Position numbers and translations under genes: made by a program. DNA of 64,000 nt from a virus, in IMG/VR virus record IMGVR_UViG_3300042462_000099, positions 1 through 64,000 of that record; one strand, given 5' to 3'. The stretch's first letter is position 1; each line of letters opens with the position of its first letter. The notes under the pieces were generated by a model. That model saw only the letters and a list, made by a program, of their open reading frames with translations. It was not told where the DNA came from and did not search any database. Below are positions 27,454-35,067 of the stretch, one piece after another.

Positions 27454-27975
27454 CTAGTCTGATTTGTGCCAGTCGTAGTCGATGATCATCTTATTCCCCG
27501 CATATGTTCGGGCTGTTCCGAAATCAATGATATCTCTTACTTCTTCTAGTTGATAGATCTTAAAATGATGGAAGAATACAGGCTTAGATTCTGCTGACCA
27601 TAGTCCTACATTTTCTCTTGCCCAGTTGTTAATTTCTTCTGCAGACTCATCTCCAGAGTCTAGTAGGTCGCTGACATACTGCTGGATGTGAACCATTTGC
27701 TCCTGTGGAAGCATTGTTGCATTACCTGTAGCATAAAAGTAGTATAAGACCTGCTCACACTTTATATGTGGAAATGGGCCTCTACGCATTCTAAACATTC
27801 TGTCATATACCGCAAAAAGTCCATTGCTGTTTGGAAAAGTCTGTGTCAAAGAGTCAATGTCTGTTGGAAGAGTTGGAAAGAAATATGTTGCCTCTCCAGT
27901 TCCAAATCTTTCATCTATCTTTGCTGCAAGATACTTATTGATTATACTTGGTGGATGATGTATTAGTGCTGACAT
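27454..27975 (-). CDS. Tail terminator / completion protein
   Basis: A 173-residue alpha/beta protein immediately upstream of the tube gene. It is not a clear family match, but the order (neck proteins, then this gene, then tube) is that of the tail terminator that caps the tube and binds the head. It contains a helical N-terminus, FPHIKCEQVLYYFYATG in the middle and an Asp/Tyr-rich end. Start ATG at 27975 overlaps the preceding stop. Confidence 0.5.
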   Translation of the reverse strand: MSALIHHPPSIINKYLAAKIDERFGTGEATYFFPTLPTDIDSLTQTFPNSNGLFAVYDRMFRMRRGPFPHIKCEQVLYYFYATGNATMLPQEQMVHIQQYVSDLLDSGDESAEEINNWARENVGLWSAESKPVFFHHFKIYQLEEVRDIIDFGTARTYAGNKMIIDYDWHKSD

Positions 27976-28652
27976 TATTTAACTCCTATCAAACTTGCAT
28001 TAGCAATCCAGCGATACCCTGTTTTTATCCCTTGAGATCTTCCAGACTTGCTTCCTGCTGGCAGATCTTTTTTGTATGCTTTTGGATATTTAAACTGTTT
28101 AGATAAACCACTTGTTTTTAAAAATGATTGACGGAAATATACTCCAAAGAATTCATTGATTACTTTTTCAAACTGACCCTTTGTTTCTCCTCCAGGATTA
28201 GTAACTACAACGGGGTTTGATGTAAATATTTGCTCTCCGTCAATATCAAAAGACAGAACGTTTGCTTTCTTTGGCTTAATTGTTACGGGAAGACCTGCTT
28301 CCATAATCTTTGCTTTGTCAGAAAATGGAACGTTAGAACCTTCTTTTATAGATGTTGATTGGCGTAGATTTGATTTAAAAGAAATTCCAAGAGGACTAAT
28401 TGTATAGTCTATGTCAAACAATCTTGCTTTTGGACTACCAGTCAGTGTCCATTCATAAACGTGGTGTAAAAGTTCTGGCGTAACTCTAGCATTTGAATCA
28501 ATATACTGTGAAGCAAGTTCAACAATCTGTGGGGCTAAGTCATTAAATAATTGCGTCTTTCCTTTTTGAACTCCATCTAGAAATCCAAAAGAATAAGACA
28601 TAATGTTGTCCATTTCTTTTTTAAATCTTTTACTTTCTGTAGTAACTCTCAT
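27975..28652 (-). CDS. HK97 gp10-like tail-completion protein
   Basis: A 225-residue protein in the neck module. The basic N-terminus (RFKKEMDNIMSYSFGFLDGV) followed by a helical stretch and a beta-rich core is typical of gp10-like proteins that join tail to head. The C-terminus is Lys, Ser and Gly rich. ATG overlaps the preceding stop as ATGA. Assignment from order and general appearance. Confidence 0.5.
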   Translation of the reverse strand: MRVTTESKRFKKEMDNIMSYSFGFLDGVQKGKTQLFNDLAPQIVELASQYIDSNARVTPELLHHVYEWTLTGSPKARLFDIDYTISPLGISFKSNLRQSTSIKEGSNVPFSDKAKIMEAGLPVTIKPKKANVLSFDIDGEQIFTSNPVVVTNPGGETKGQFEKVINEFFGVYFRQSFLKTSGLSKQFKYPKAYKKDLPAGSKSGRSQGIKTGYRWIANASLIGVK

Positions 28653-29098
28653 AGGTCACCTGTTTGATTTTCTGATCTACGAATAATTATTCTATAGTAT
28701 TCAATACTGCCAAAGGCTCCAGTTACAGGTTCAAATGTTGCAATTTCAAATAGTGTTGGCTTTCCAACTCTCGGTCCAGATGTTTCAAGAAATATCCTGT
28801 TTCCAGTTTGATCAGAAATATCTGTAAGCAATATATTTGTCATTGCCTGAGCATCTTCTCTGCTTGAAAAACGAATATCGCTTTTTGTTCTTCCAACCAA
28901 AATTGAGTTTGTTGTTATATTTACATTAGGCTTAACTTCTTCTTTAAATGCTGATCCGCCAGATGTGAAGTTGCAGGCTACTGTTCTGTCTAATATCCAT
29001 TGCTTTTTAATTGCTCCATAATTTCCTTGCTCAACTATTGGGTAGTATAAAGACGCTTGCATTGGAAACATAAAGTCTGGATCTTCGCACACGGCCAT
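28649..29098 (-). CDS. Head-closure (stopper) protein
   Basis: A 149-residue beta-rich protein. The segment SLYYPIVEQGNYGAIKKQWI near the start and the later LVGRTKSDIRF and IEYYRIIIRR strands suit a small beta-barrel head-closure protein. It sits between the connector-position gene and the gp10-like gene, with 1-nt and 4-nt overlaps. The function is inferred from synteny. Confidence 0.5.
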   Translation of the reverse strand: MAVCEDPDFMFPMQASLYYPIVEQGNYGAIKKQWILDRTVACNFTSGGSAFKEEVKPNVNITTNSILVGRTKSDIRFSSREDAQAMTNILLTDISDQTGNRIFLETSGPRVGKPTLFEIATFEPVTGAFGSIEYYRIIIRRSENQTGDL

Positions 29099-29991
29099 TA
29101 TAAAACCCCAATTTTTTTAATAGACTTTGCATACTTTGAAAGTATTTTGTCTACAATTATATTTCCTGTTCCCTCAAAAAGACCTTTATCAAATTGTATT
29201 TTAAATTGGTCTGTATTATATGATGAAATATATCTCTTATAGTAGTCTAATTTTCCACAATCAATATCATGAATTAACATCTCTGTAGCACGTCTTATAT
29301 CTGATGGAACAGTTTCGTATCCGTGCTCAACAACAAATCGATAATCCCAGCCTCTTGCAAAACCACGATAAATAAATGTTGTATCAATTGTATCTGATTG
29401 TCCAGCAGGAATAATAATTGGAGCGCCTTCCATTCTGTCAATTAAGTCTGAAGAAGACTCAACAATTGCAGATTTGTCTGGAGTCACAGAATAAGATCTG
29501 TCTTCAACAAGAACATTGTTTTCATATACTGCTAATATTTTCTTTACATTATCCCAAACTGGAACATAGTCAGAACCATTTCCTGATACCTCTAAAACCT
29601 TTTTTTCATAGTAAAATCCTTCTGGGATTACTGAATCAATCACTGCTCTTGCAATTTCTTCTTTAAGTGCATACTCCGCAATTTCGGATGCAGTTGTTCC
29701 GTTGTCTTCTGGGTTTGAGTATGGTCTAATTATTTCATAAAACTCTTCGTAAACTAAATTTGTAGCATCAGAACTATCATTAGCAAAAACTTCTATTTTA
29801 TAGTCATTATCATGTCTTCCTGAAACTGATGAGGATAGTCTTGCCCCTGTTTGAGGATTTGCATATGTTGTCTCTGTTACTGAAAGATCCGCCATATCTA
29901 TTACTTTTACAACAAAGTCGTCAGACCCAATTGGCACCAAATAGTGCTCTATAAAAATAACATCATATGGCGGAACTCTCAATATTTCCAT
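29098..29991 (-). CDS. Head-tail connector / adaptor protein
   Basis: A 297-residue protein. The N-terminal half is beta-rich and the C-terminal part (about 225-297) is helical with RRATEMLIHDIDCGKLDYYK, reminiscent of gp6/adaptor proteins that bind beneath the portal. It is longer than the usual adaptor (about 100-150 residues), so an extra domain is present. No catalytic motif. Confidence 0.5.
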   Translation of the reverse strand: MEILRVPPYDVIFIEHYLVPIGSDDFVVKVIDMADLSVTETTYANPQTGARLSSSVSGRHDNDYKIEVFANDSSDATNLVYEEFYEIIRPYSNPEDNGTTASEIAEYALKEEIARAVIDSVIPEGFYYEKKVLEVSGNGSDYVPVWDNVKKILAVYENNVLVEDRSYSVTPDKSAIVESSSDLIDRMEGAPIIIPAGQSDTIDTTFIYRGFARGWDYRFVVEHGYETVPSDIRRATEMLIHDIDCGKLDYYKRYISSYNTDQFKIQFDKGLFEGTGNIIVDKILSKYAKSIKKIGVL

Positions 29992-29992
29992 A

Positions 29993-30430
29993 TTAGTTTT
30001 CCAATGCTGCTTTTAGTTCATCTGGTGTTGCAAGTCTAATATGATCACGAGACAACCACTTATCAGCAGCAGCCTTAGTAACAATATTAAATCCACGATA
30101 AACCTTGCCAGCCTCTGGCCATGAAACATTTCTTGTAGAATGAATTGCGACCTTGTCAGAATTATCAGCCTTTGGAGCGTCTGATGGCTTTGGACCATCT
30201 GCTGCCATTGAACCAATAGCACCACTCTTTAGAAAGCCTAGAGCCTGATCAGGAGCCTTTGGGGCCTCTGCTACAACTGGTGTTGGATCTTCAACAGGAA
30301 GAGTTCTTGGCTCTACCGCAATTTCTACAACTGGTGTTTCTACAACCTCTGGTGCTGGAGTTTCTACAACTTCTTCTACTGGAAGAACTGTTGAATCTTC
30401 TGTTACGTTTTCATTAAAATTATTTTCCAT
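29993..30430 (-). CDS. Proline-rich head-associated protein
   Basis: A 145-residue protein just after the capsid gene. The N-terminal 65 residues form an acidic P/V/E linker with repeated PxVVE-like units. The C-terminal domain (about 92-145, NVSWPEAGKVYRGFNIV... LATPDELKAALEN) is compact and globular. It may be a decoration or head-vertex protein with a flexible arm (inference). It has a TGATATAAT promoter and an AAGGAGG site, so it is expressed separately from the capsid gene. Confidence 0.55.
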   Translation of the reverse strand: MENNFNENVTEDSTVLPVEEVVETPAPEVVETPVVEIAVEPRTLPVEDPTPVVAEAPKAPDQALGFLKSGAIGSMAADGPKPSDAPKADNSDKVAIHSTRNVSWPEAGKVYRGFNIVTKAAADKWLSRDHIRLATPDELKAALEN

Positions 30431-30448
30431 TATATCCTCCTTGTTTGT

Positions 30449-30457
30449 ATTATATCA
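30449..30457 (-). promoter_or_regulatory. Extended -10 promoter
   Basis: Minus-strand TGATATAAT about 18 nt before the ATG at 30430; it follows the capsid-gene terminator. Confidence 0.6.
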
Positions 30458-30469
30458 TTAAAGTATTAA

Positions 30470-30499
30470 GGGGGACAGGAGAGTGAACTCCCGCCCCCC
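30470..30499 (-). terminator. GC-rich hairpin after major capsid gene
   Basis: On the minus strand a G-run, then GGGAG, a TTCA loop, CTCTC and a C-run form a very stable stem, followed by an A/T-rich tail without a pure T-tract. It is probably a terminator or an mRNA-stabilising end. Confidence 0.65.
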
Positions 30500-30520
30500 A
30501 TTAAAGGTACTGTTTACAGA

Positions 30521-31654
30521 TTATGCATCTGCAGCAGCGTCAGCGAATGCAATTGCATCCTCTTCTTCCCACTGAATACCAAAGCGGACGAATACTGTGT
30601 ACTCAATTGTGTCCTTCTTTGCTACGTATTCACGGTTTACAGTGATGTCACGCTGGAATCCCCATACACGGTTTGCAGGGAATGTCAAGTCGATATAGCC
30701 TGCTGGGTAGTAAGGAACTTCCTGAACTTCAATTCCGAGAACACGAGTTGTACGTGCTCCACCGAATGTCTGTCCAATACCATCAAGGTATGATTGGCGG
30801 TTTGCCTGGGTTGATCCTGGCATCTGGCCTGCAAATGCTTCTGCTACTGCATCAGCAAGTGTACCGTTGTTCTTAACGATTCCACCGAATGCATCTGTAC
30901 CTGCGTAGAACTTAAGATTGTTCTTAAGTGCACGGTACTTGCGTGGCATTGCATTGATGATGCCCTGCATTACATCAGGTGTCCAAGCATTATCTGCTAC
31001 GGTTACTACTGACTCATGTGCATCTCCGTTTGTCTTTACCTTCTTGATAAAGCCTGGCATGATTGACAAGAATGCTCCTGTTGCACCATCACCATTGATA
31101 GCGAGATCTTCGATATCATTTGCGAATGCGTTGGTCATCAAGCGTACTAAGTGATCTTCTAGAGCGTCACCTTCTACACCATCTTCCAATGATTCTGCTG
31201 TTACTTCCCAATCAAGACGAATCTTCTTGGTAGTAAGTTCAACCTTAGAGAATGTTGCACCTGTGTTTGTGTAGTTACCAACTGCTTGCGCTGCTGCACG
31301 AATTACACGCTCACCGACATTTACCTTCTCAAGTTCCATAGAATTAGCCTTCATTGTTACACGACGGCCATCCTTTGCTAATACTGTAGCGTCCCAAACA
31401 TAGTCGATAAAACGACGTGCCTGCTCGGGGCGCAAAATTCCAGAAGCCGCTGAACCACTAGGGTTAACAGCATTTGCTCCGCTTGTTGATCCAAGAGTTG
31501 CTGTTGGAATATTACCAAGTGTCGATGCACCTGGATCTGTTACTCCACCAACACCACCTGATGCGAAAGCACCTTGGCCTTGGTACAGACCTGGATTTGT
31601 TCCTCCTAGATTTGCACTCTCGCCTGGCTGGTTTTTGATTATTTCTTCTGACAT
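30521..31654 (-). CDS. Major capsid protein (HK97 fold)
   Basis: A 377-residue shell subunit. The start at 31654 is chosen because GGAGGTGAC lies just before it; the ATG at 31681 lies upstream of that site and overlaps the previous stop. The N-terminal about 75 residues are Gly/Ser/Thr/Asn-rich (a delta-like or flexible arm). The body then shows a spine-helix pattern (HLVRLMTNAFANDIEDLAI) and a late domain (ANRVWGFQRDITVNREYVAK, VFVRFGIQWEEEDAIAF) typical of HK97-type capsid proteins. GC and codon use are higher than its neighbours, as for a strongly expressed gene. Confidence 0.9.
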   Translation of the reverse strand: MSEEIIKNQPGESANLGGTNPGLYQGQGAFASGGVGGVTDPGASTLGNIPTATLGSTSGANAVNPSGSAASGILRPEQARRFIDYVWDATVLAKDGRRVTMKANSMELEKVNVGERVIRAAAQAVGNYTNTGATFSKVELTTKKIRLDWEVTAESLEDGVEGDALEDHLVRLMTNAFANDIEDLAINGDGATGAFLSIMPGFIKKVKTNGDAHESVVTVADNAWTPDVMQGIINAMPRKYRALKNNLKFYAGTDAFGGIVKNNGTLADAVAEAFAGQMPGSTQANRQSYLDGIGQTFGGARTTRVLGIEVQEVPYYPAGYIDLTFPANRVWGFQRDITVNREYVAKKDTIEYTVFVRFGIQWEEEDAIAFADAAADA

Positions 31655-31677
31655 ATTGTCACCTCCTAGTGATTTGT

Positions 31678-32256
31678 TCATTTGAATAGATCGGCTGTTT
31701 TGAGGAAACTACCGCCCCATAGGGATTTTTCAACCATTTCAGGTTGAGACTGTAAGATATCGCCGATATCTCCAGACTTTCGGAATGCGGTTTCTGCTTC
31801 CACAGCGTCTACTCGTTTTCCAAATTCATTAAATTCACCTGAAACTGCTGCAATATCTTTTGCAACTGCTTCGAATGAACTCTTTACTGTATCAACATCT
31901 ACCTTTGAAGACTTAAGAAGTTCTACTTCTGCTTGCAAAGACTTAACTGTTGACAATAGATCGCTAAAGGCTGATGTTAGATTATTCTTGATTTCGGTAA
32001 TTGCTTCAGCAACTACGTCATCTGACTTAGATACATCTGCGTCTGCGTCTGCTACTTCTTCAACTGTTTCTGCAACTGGTGCTTCTTCAGTCTCTGCTGC
32101 TGGTGCTTCATCTGATTTAACAACATCTGTTGTTTCAATCTCTTCTGCCTTTGCAACCTCTTCTGTAACTTCTTCAACCACGGCATCTGCCTCTGGAGCG
32201 ACCACAACATCTTCAACTACATCAGTCTTTTCAACTTTTGCTTTTGCTTTTGTCAT
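31678..32256 (-). CDS. Scaffold protein from internal in-frame start
   Basis: Inside the protease gene the ATG at 32256 has a perfect AAGGAGGTAA ribosome site 6 nt upstream, and the reading frame is the same. It would give a 192-residue protein beginning MTKAKAKVEK: an acidic linker (about 10-95), then a coiled coil (about 100-165) and the basic tip. This resembles the lambda C/Nu3 arrangement, where the scaffold is made separately in larger amounts. Confidence 0.75.
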   Translation of the reverse strand: MTKAKAKVEKTDVVEDVVVAPEADAVVEEVTEEVAKAEEIETTDVVKSDEAPAAETEEAPVAETVEEVADADADVSKSDDVVAEAITEIKNNLTSAFSDLLSTVKSLQAEVELLKSSKVDVDTVKSSFEAVAKDIAAVSGEFNEFGKRVDAVEAETAFRKSGDIGDILQSQPEMVEKSLWGGSFLKTADLFK

Positions 32257-33018
32257 AGGACTTACCTCCTTGTTAATCTTAGAAGTATTAATGCCTTTAG
32301 CACTATCAACTAAGAATTTTATCATTTCTATTTTTTCATTATCCGTTTTTTCAACGAACCCTATATTTTCCATTGCTTCTCCAGAAGTTGGGCTGACTTC
32401 GGATTCATTTTCTGAAACCATAACGATACCAGATTCTTTATCATAAAAAACATTTTCTAATACTGTTTCATCTGCTTTAATAACATCTACGCCATCAACT
32501 TTTTCAACAGAAACAATATTTGCAAATTGATTTGCTGGTGAATCTACAAGACTTAACTCTACCAAATCATATTGCTTAATAATTCTAATTTGTGTGTCTG
32601 ACTTTTCATCATATCCGTCATCCCACTTATTCATTCTTCCGCCAATAGAAAAACCAGCAAGAGTTCCATCTAGAACTTTTTCCCAAGTATCTTGTGCACC
32701 CTTTGAAACATATGCAGATACAAATACTCCATTATAGAATTTCTTTGTTTCTGGATCAAAGTACTTTTCTGCTTTGAAGTCTACCATCTTGCCTACTGCT
32801 AATGGCTGATGCATTTCTCTAATGTTCCCACGGAATTTTGCAAATGCTTCCATGGATGCTTCTGCTGTTACAATATCATTTTGCTTATCAATGTTATCAA
32901 GGGACGCAAAACCAGATACGGTACGTCGCTCTTTGTCTACCTTGCTAAAAGGCATTGAAAGACGCAGATTGTCCCCATCTGAATTCCAATGGGCCTTGGA
33001 TATATTGCTCACCATCAT
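31678..33018 (-). CDS. Capsid maturation protease fused to scaffold
   Basis: A 446-residue protein when started at the ATG 33018 (TTG at 33039 is possible but the AAAAGGGG site favours 33018 or 33015). The first about 175 residues are a prohead protease (S78-type): REMHQPLAVGK carries the catalytic His, and TLAGFSIGGRM the catalytic Ser. The second half is a very acidic, Val/Glu/Ala-rich and then coiled-coil scaffold. The C-terminal end is a helix rich in Lys and Phe (WGGSFLKTADLFK), probably the capsid-binding tip. It cleaves the prohead during maturation. Confidence 0.87.
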   Translation of the reverse strand: MMVSNISKAHWNSDGDNLRLSMPFSKVDKERRTVSGFASLDNIDKQNDIVTAEASMEAFAKFRGNIREMHQPLAVGKMVDFKAEKYFDPETKKFYNGVFVSAYVSKGAQDTWEKVLDGTLAGFSIGGRMNKWDDGYDEKSDTQIRIIKQYDLVELSLVDSPANQFANIVSVEKVDGVDVIKADETVLENVFYDKESGIVMVSENESEVSPTSGEAMENIGFVEKTDNEKIEMIKFLVDSAKGINTSKINKEVSPMTKAKAKVEKTDVVEDVVVAPEADAVVEEVTEEVAKAEEIETTDVVKSDEAPAAETEEAPVAETVEEVADADADVSKSDDVVAEAITEIKNNLTSAFSDLLSTVKSLQAEVELLKSSKVDVDTVKSSFEAVAKDIAAVSGEFNEFGKRVDAVEAETAFRKSGDIGDILQSQPEMVEKSLWGGSFLKTADLFK

Positions 33019-33038
33019 ATTATAAACCCCTTTTAACA

Positions 33039-33047
33039 ATTATATCA
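33039..33047 (-). promoter_or_regulatory. Extended -10 promoter for protease/scaffold
   Basis: Minus-strand TGATATAAT just after the portal stop, about 20 nt before the ATG at 33018; it lets the capsid genes be transcribed apart from the portal gene. Confidence 0.6.
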
Positions 33048-33067
33048 CAATGTGGACAAATCGGGCA

Positions 33068-34663
33068 TTAGGGAGTTTTTCTTCCCTCTCCCTTTGGGCC
33101 TCTTCCAGCAACTGTTGATGTGCTGTCTGAATTATTATTTGTTCGTTCCGAATCTCTTGCTCTTGTTGTATTTGCCTCTGCTGCTGCAGCAGGCTTGAGT
33201 TCAAGAACTTCATCTCCACCCTCACGCTGTGGCATATCAAGAACAACACGTGCCTCATTTGGAGTCATGATTTGATTTTTGACATAGCGTTCAAGAATTT
33301 GAGACTGAGCAATTTCATCTGTAAGGGTGAGTTCATTAAATGTAAACTCAAGAATATCTGTCTTTTCTCTAATGACTTTATTGATCATTTTCTCAAGTTG
33401 TCGCTGGGCTGGTCTTGCTACCTGCTCCTTAAAGGTGCGATCCTGTGCAAGTGCTGCTGCAATAGATCCAGAATCGCCACCTCCAAGTTTAGATAGTGGC
33501 ACTTGATGTGCTACCAGGATATCATCACGGTTTTGTTTACGATACTCTTTAAATGAGCCGTCTTGTATACCGTCTTCGATGGGATCCATCTTGAATTCAA
33601 CTTTATTTGTATCGCTATCTCCTGGTAGTGGAATATATAGCGTTCTGTGTGATTGACCTTTTAGACTTGTCTGTAAGAATCTAAACATCTTATCTTCTGC
33701 GTCACTTGATAGTTTAGCACCCTTTAAAGTAATAACATATCTTGGCACTGCCTTGTTAGCAAAATAATCAATATTGTACTGAGACGCAAGAGAATCTCCA
33801 TGTAGAGAATTTATTGCAGACATAATATCTGGCACACCATAAAATGTATTTAATGGTGAGTATTGTTTAAAATGAATAATCTCATTTGGTCTTGCATCGG
33901 TAGTTAATGGATTCTGATTCTTTGCACCAAAGTTACGGAAGTAAACAATCTTATTTCCAATAATCTGAACATATCCATCTTTAATTCTTCTAACTCTCAT
34001 AGTTGTGGAAGGAATATGTCCTACATATCCAATCTCTCCACGAGTAGTTCTGCCAATTTCTAGATATCCGTTACCTGTAGACTGTAGGTCTGTGTAAACT
34101 TTTTCCATTGTTGCAGTAAAAGAATCGTCATCATTTAATGACTCTAGCCAGTCTCTTACTTCAATCTTTGCTCTTTCAATTCTCTTACGTGCTTTTTGTG
34201 TAGCACTGTTATCTTCTGAAGATTCAAGCCTTAACATTGTTCTTGGAGAAACCTTGAACTCATATCCAAGTCCAACAATGTTTTCTACCTTGGCATCGAT
34301 TGCTGCGTGGTTTGCAAATGATGTGTCATAGTAGTTTGCCAATTCATAAAGGTTCCATGGTGGTGTGATAACATCAAACATTCCATAGCCGTTTACATAT
34401 ACTAGGCCTGGGTTTATTTCTTTTGACTGTGCTCCGTCAATACCGCTTTTTCCAGCAAGTGCTGCTGTCGTGTATTGGGTTGTTGGCTCAACCATTTTTG
34501 TTGAAGTTCTACTTATACGTCTTTTAAAATTTGCTTCTAGTCCATCAAGGCCTTTTAGAGTATCCCAGTTTCCGTTAAAAGGATCTGATTTTGAAAACAA
34601 GTCTTCTGCTCTATTTGATTCATCAATACTTGCTCCGATGATGTATTCGTTATCTTCTGACAT
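33068..34663 (-). CDS. Portal protein
   Basis: A 531-residue HK97-type portal. After an N-terminal arm, the segment NPGLVYVNGYGMFDVITPPW and then NYYDTSFANHAAIDAKVENI is the classical start of the portal clip and stem. Later YSPLNTFYGVPDIMSAINSL is the portal motif (xYGxP), and VAHQVPLSKLGGG and the helix EQVARPAQRQLEKMINKVIR follow. It forms the dodecameric DNA gate at one vertex. The C-terminus is Ala/Arg/Asn-rich. The start overlaps the preceding stop (TAATG). Confidence 0.93.
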   Translation of the reverse strand: MSEDNEYIIGASIDESNRAEDLFSKSDPFNGNWDTLKGLDGLEANFKRRISRTSTKMVEPTTQYTTAALAGKSGIDGAQSKEINPGLVYVNGYGMFDVITPPWNLYELANYYDTSFANHAAIDAKVENIVGLGYEFKVSPRTMLRLESSEDNSATQKARKRIERAKIEVRDWLESLNDDDSFTATMEKVYTDLQSTGNGYLEIGRTTRGEIGYVGHIPSTTMRVRRIKDGYVQIIGNKIVYFRNFGAKNQNPLTTDARPNEIIHFKQYSPLNTFYGVPDIMSAINSLHGDSLASQYNIDYFANKAVPRYVITLKGAKLSSDAEDKMFRFLQTSLKGQSHRTLYIPLPGDSDTNKVEFKMDPIEDGIQDGSFKEYRKQNRDDILVAHQVPLSKLGGGDSGSIAAALAQDRTFKEQVARPAQRQLEKMINKVIREKTDILEFTFNELTLTDEIAQSQILERYVKNQIMTPNEARVVLDMPQREGGDEVLELKPAAAAEANTTRARDSERTNNNSDSTSTVAGRGPKGEGRKTP

Positions 34664-35049
34664 TAGTCTTCCTCTCCATAAAGAGCGATTGTGTCTTTGG
34701 CTGCTTGAACAGCACCAAGATCGTTTAGGTTTGGAAGAAGTCCAGACTTCATACGATCTACTTGTTCAGAATATTCTTCTTCTGAAACCCTTGTTAACCC
34801 TGGAACAAATACGCAAGTTCCGTCTCCTGGATCTCCATAATACATTGCAGTCTTTTTTAATTCTGCCATTCTAGAAATATCATTTTTGTCTGAGGGAATG
34901 TTTAGAACAGAGCCATTTCCGTCTGTAAACCACTTGCCATTTGCCTTTTTGTATACATATAAACCCCAGTCATAGTTCTTTTCAATGACTTGGCGTCTTA
35001 CATTCTTTACAATTGGTTGACCAGTTTTTGGGTCTATTAGTGAATCCAT
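34663..35049 (-). CDS. Uncharacterised head-module protein
   Basis: A 128-residue protein just upstream of the portal. It has a compact alpha/beta N-terminus (NYDWGLYVYKKANGKWFTDG) and an acidic helical C-terminus. No family recognised. The ATG at 35049 is preferred because TGGTATACT lies 7 nt upstream, giving a leaderless message; the GTG two codons earlier would fall at the transcription start itself. Confidence 0.55.
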   Translation of the reverse strand: MDSLIDPKTGQPIVKNVRRQVIEKNYDWGLYVYKKANGKWFTDGNGSVLNIPSDKNDISRMAELKKTAMYYGDPGDGTCVFVPGLTRVSEEEYSEQVDRMKSGLLPNLNDLGAVQAAKDTIALYGEED

Positions 35050-35056
35050 AACCACA

Positions 35057-35065
35057 AGTATACCA
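35057..35065 (-). promoter_or_regulatory. Extended -10 promoter, leaderless position
   Basis: Minus-strand TGGTATACT between the LamG-type gene and the head module, 7 nt from the ATG at 35049. Confidence 0.65.
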
Positions 35066-35067
35066 TA

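Noticed and set aside
31988-32446. Plus-strand Ser/Thr/Ala-rich frame opposite the scaffold
   Set aside because: Low-complexity mirror of the acidic scaffold region, no start signals.
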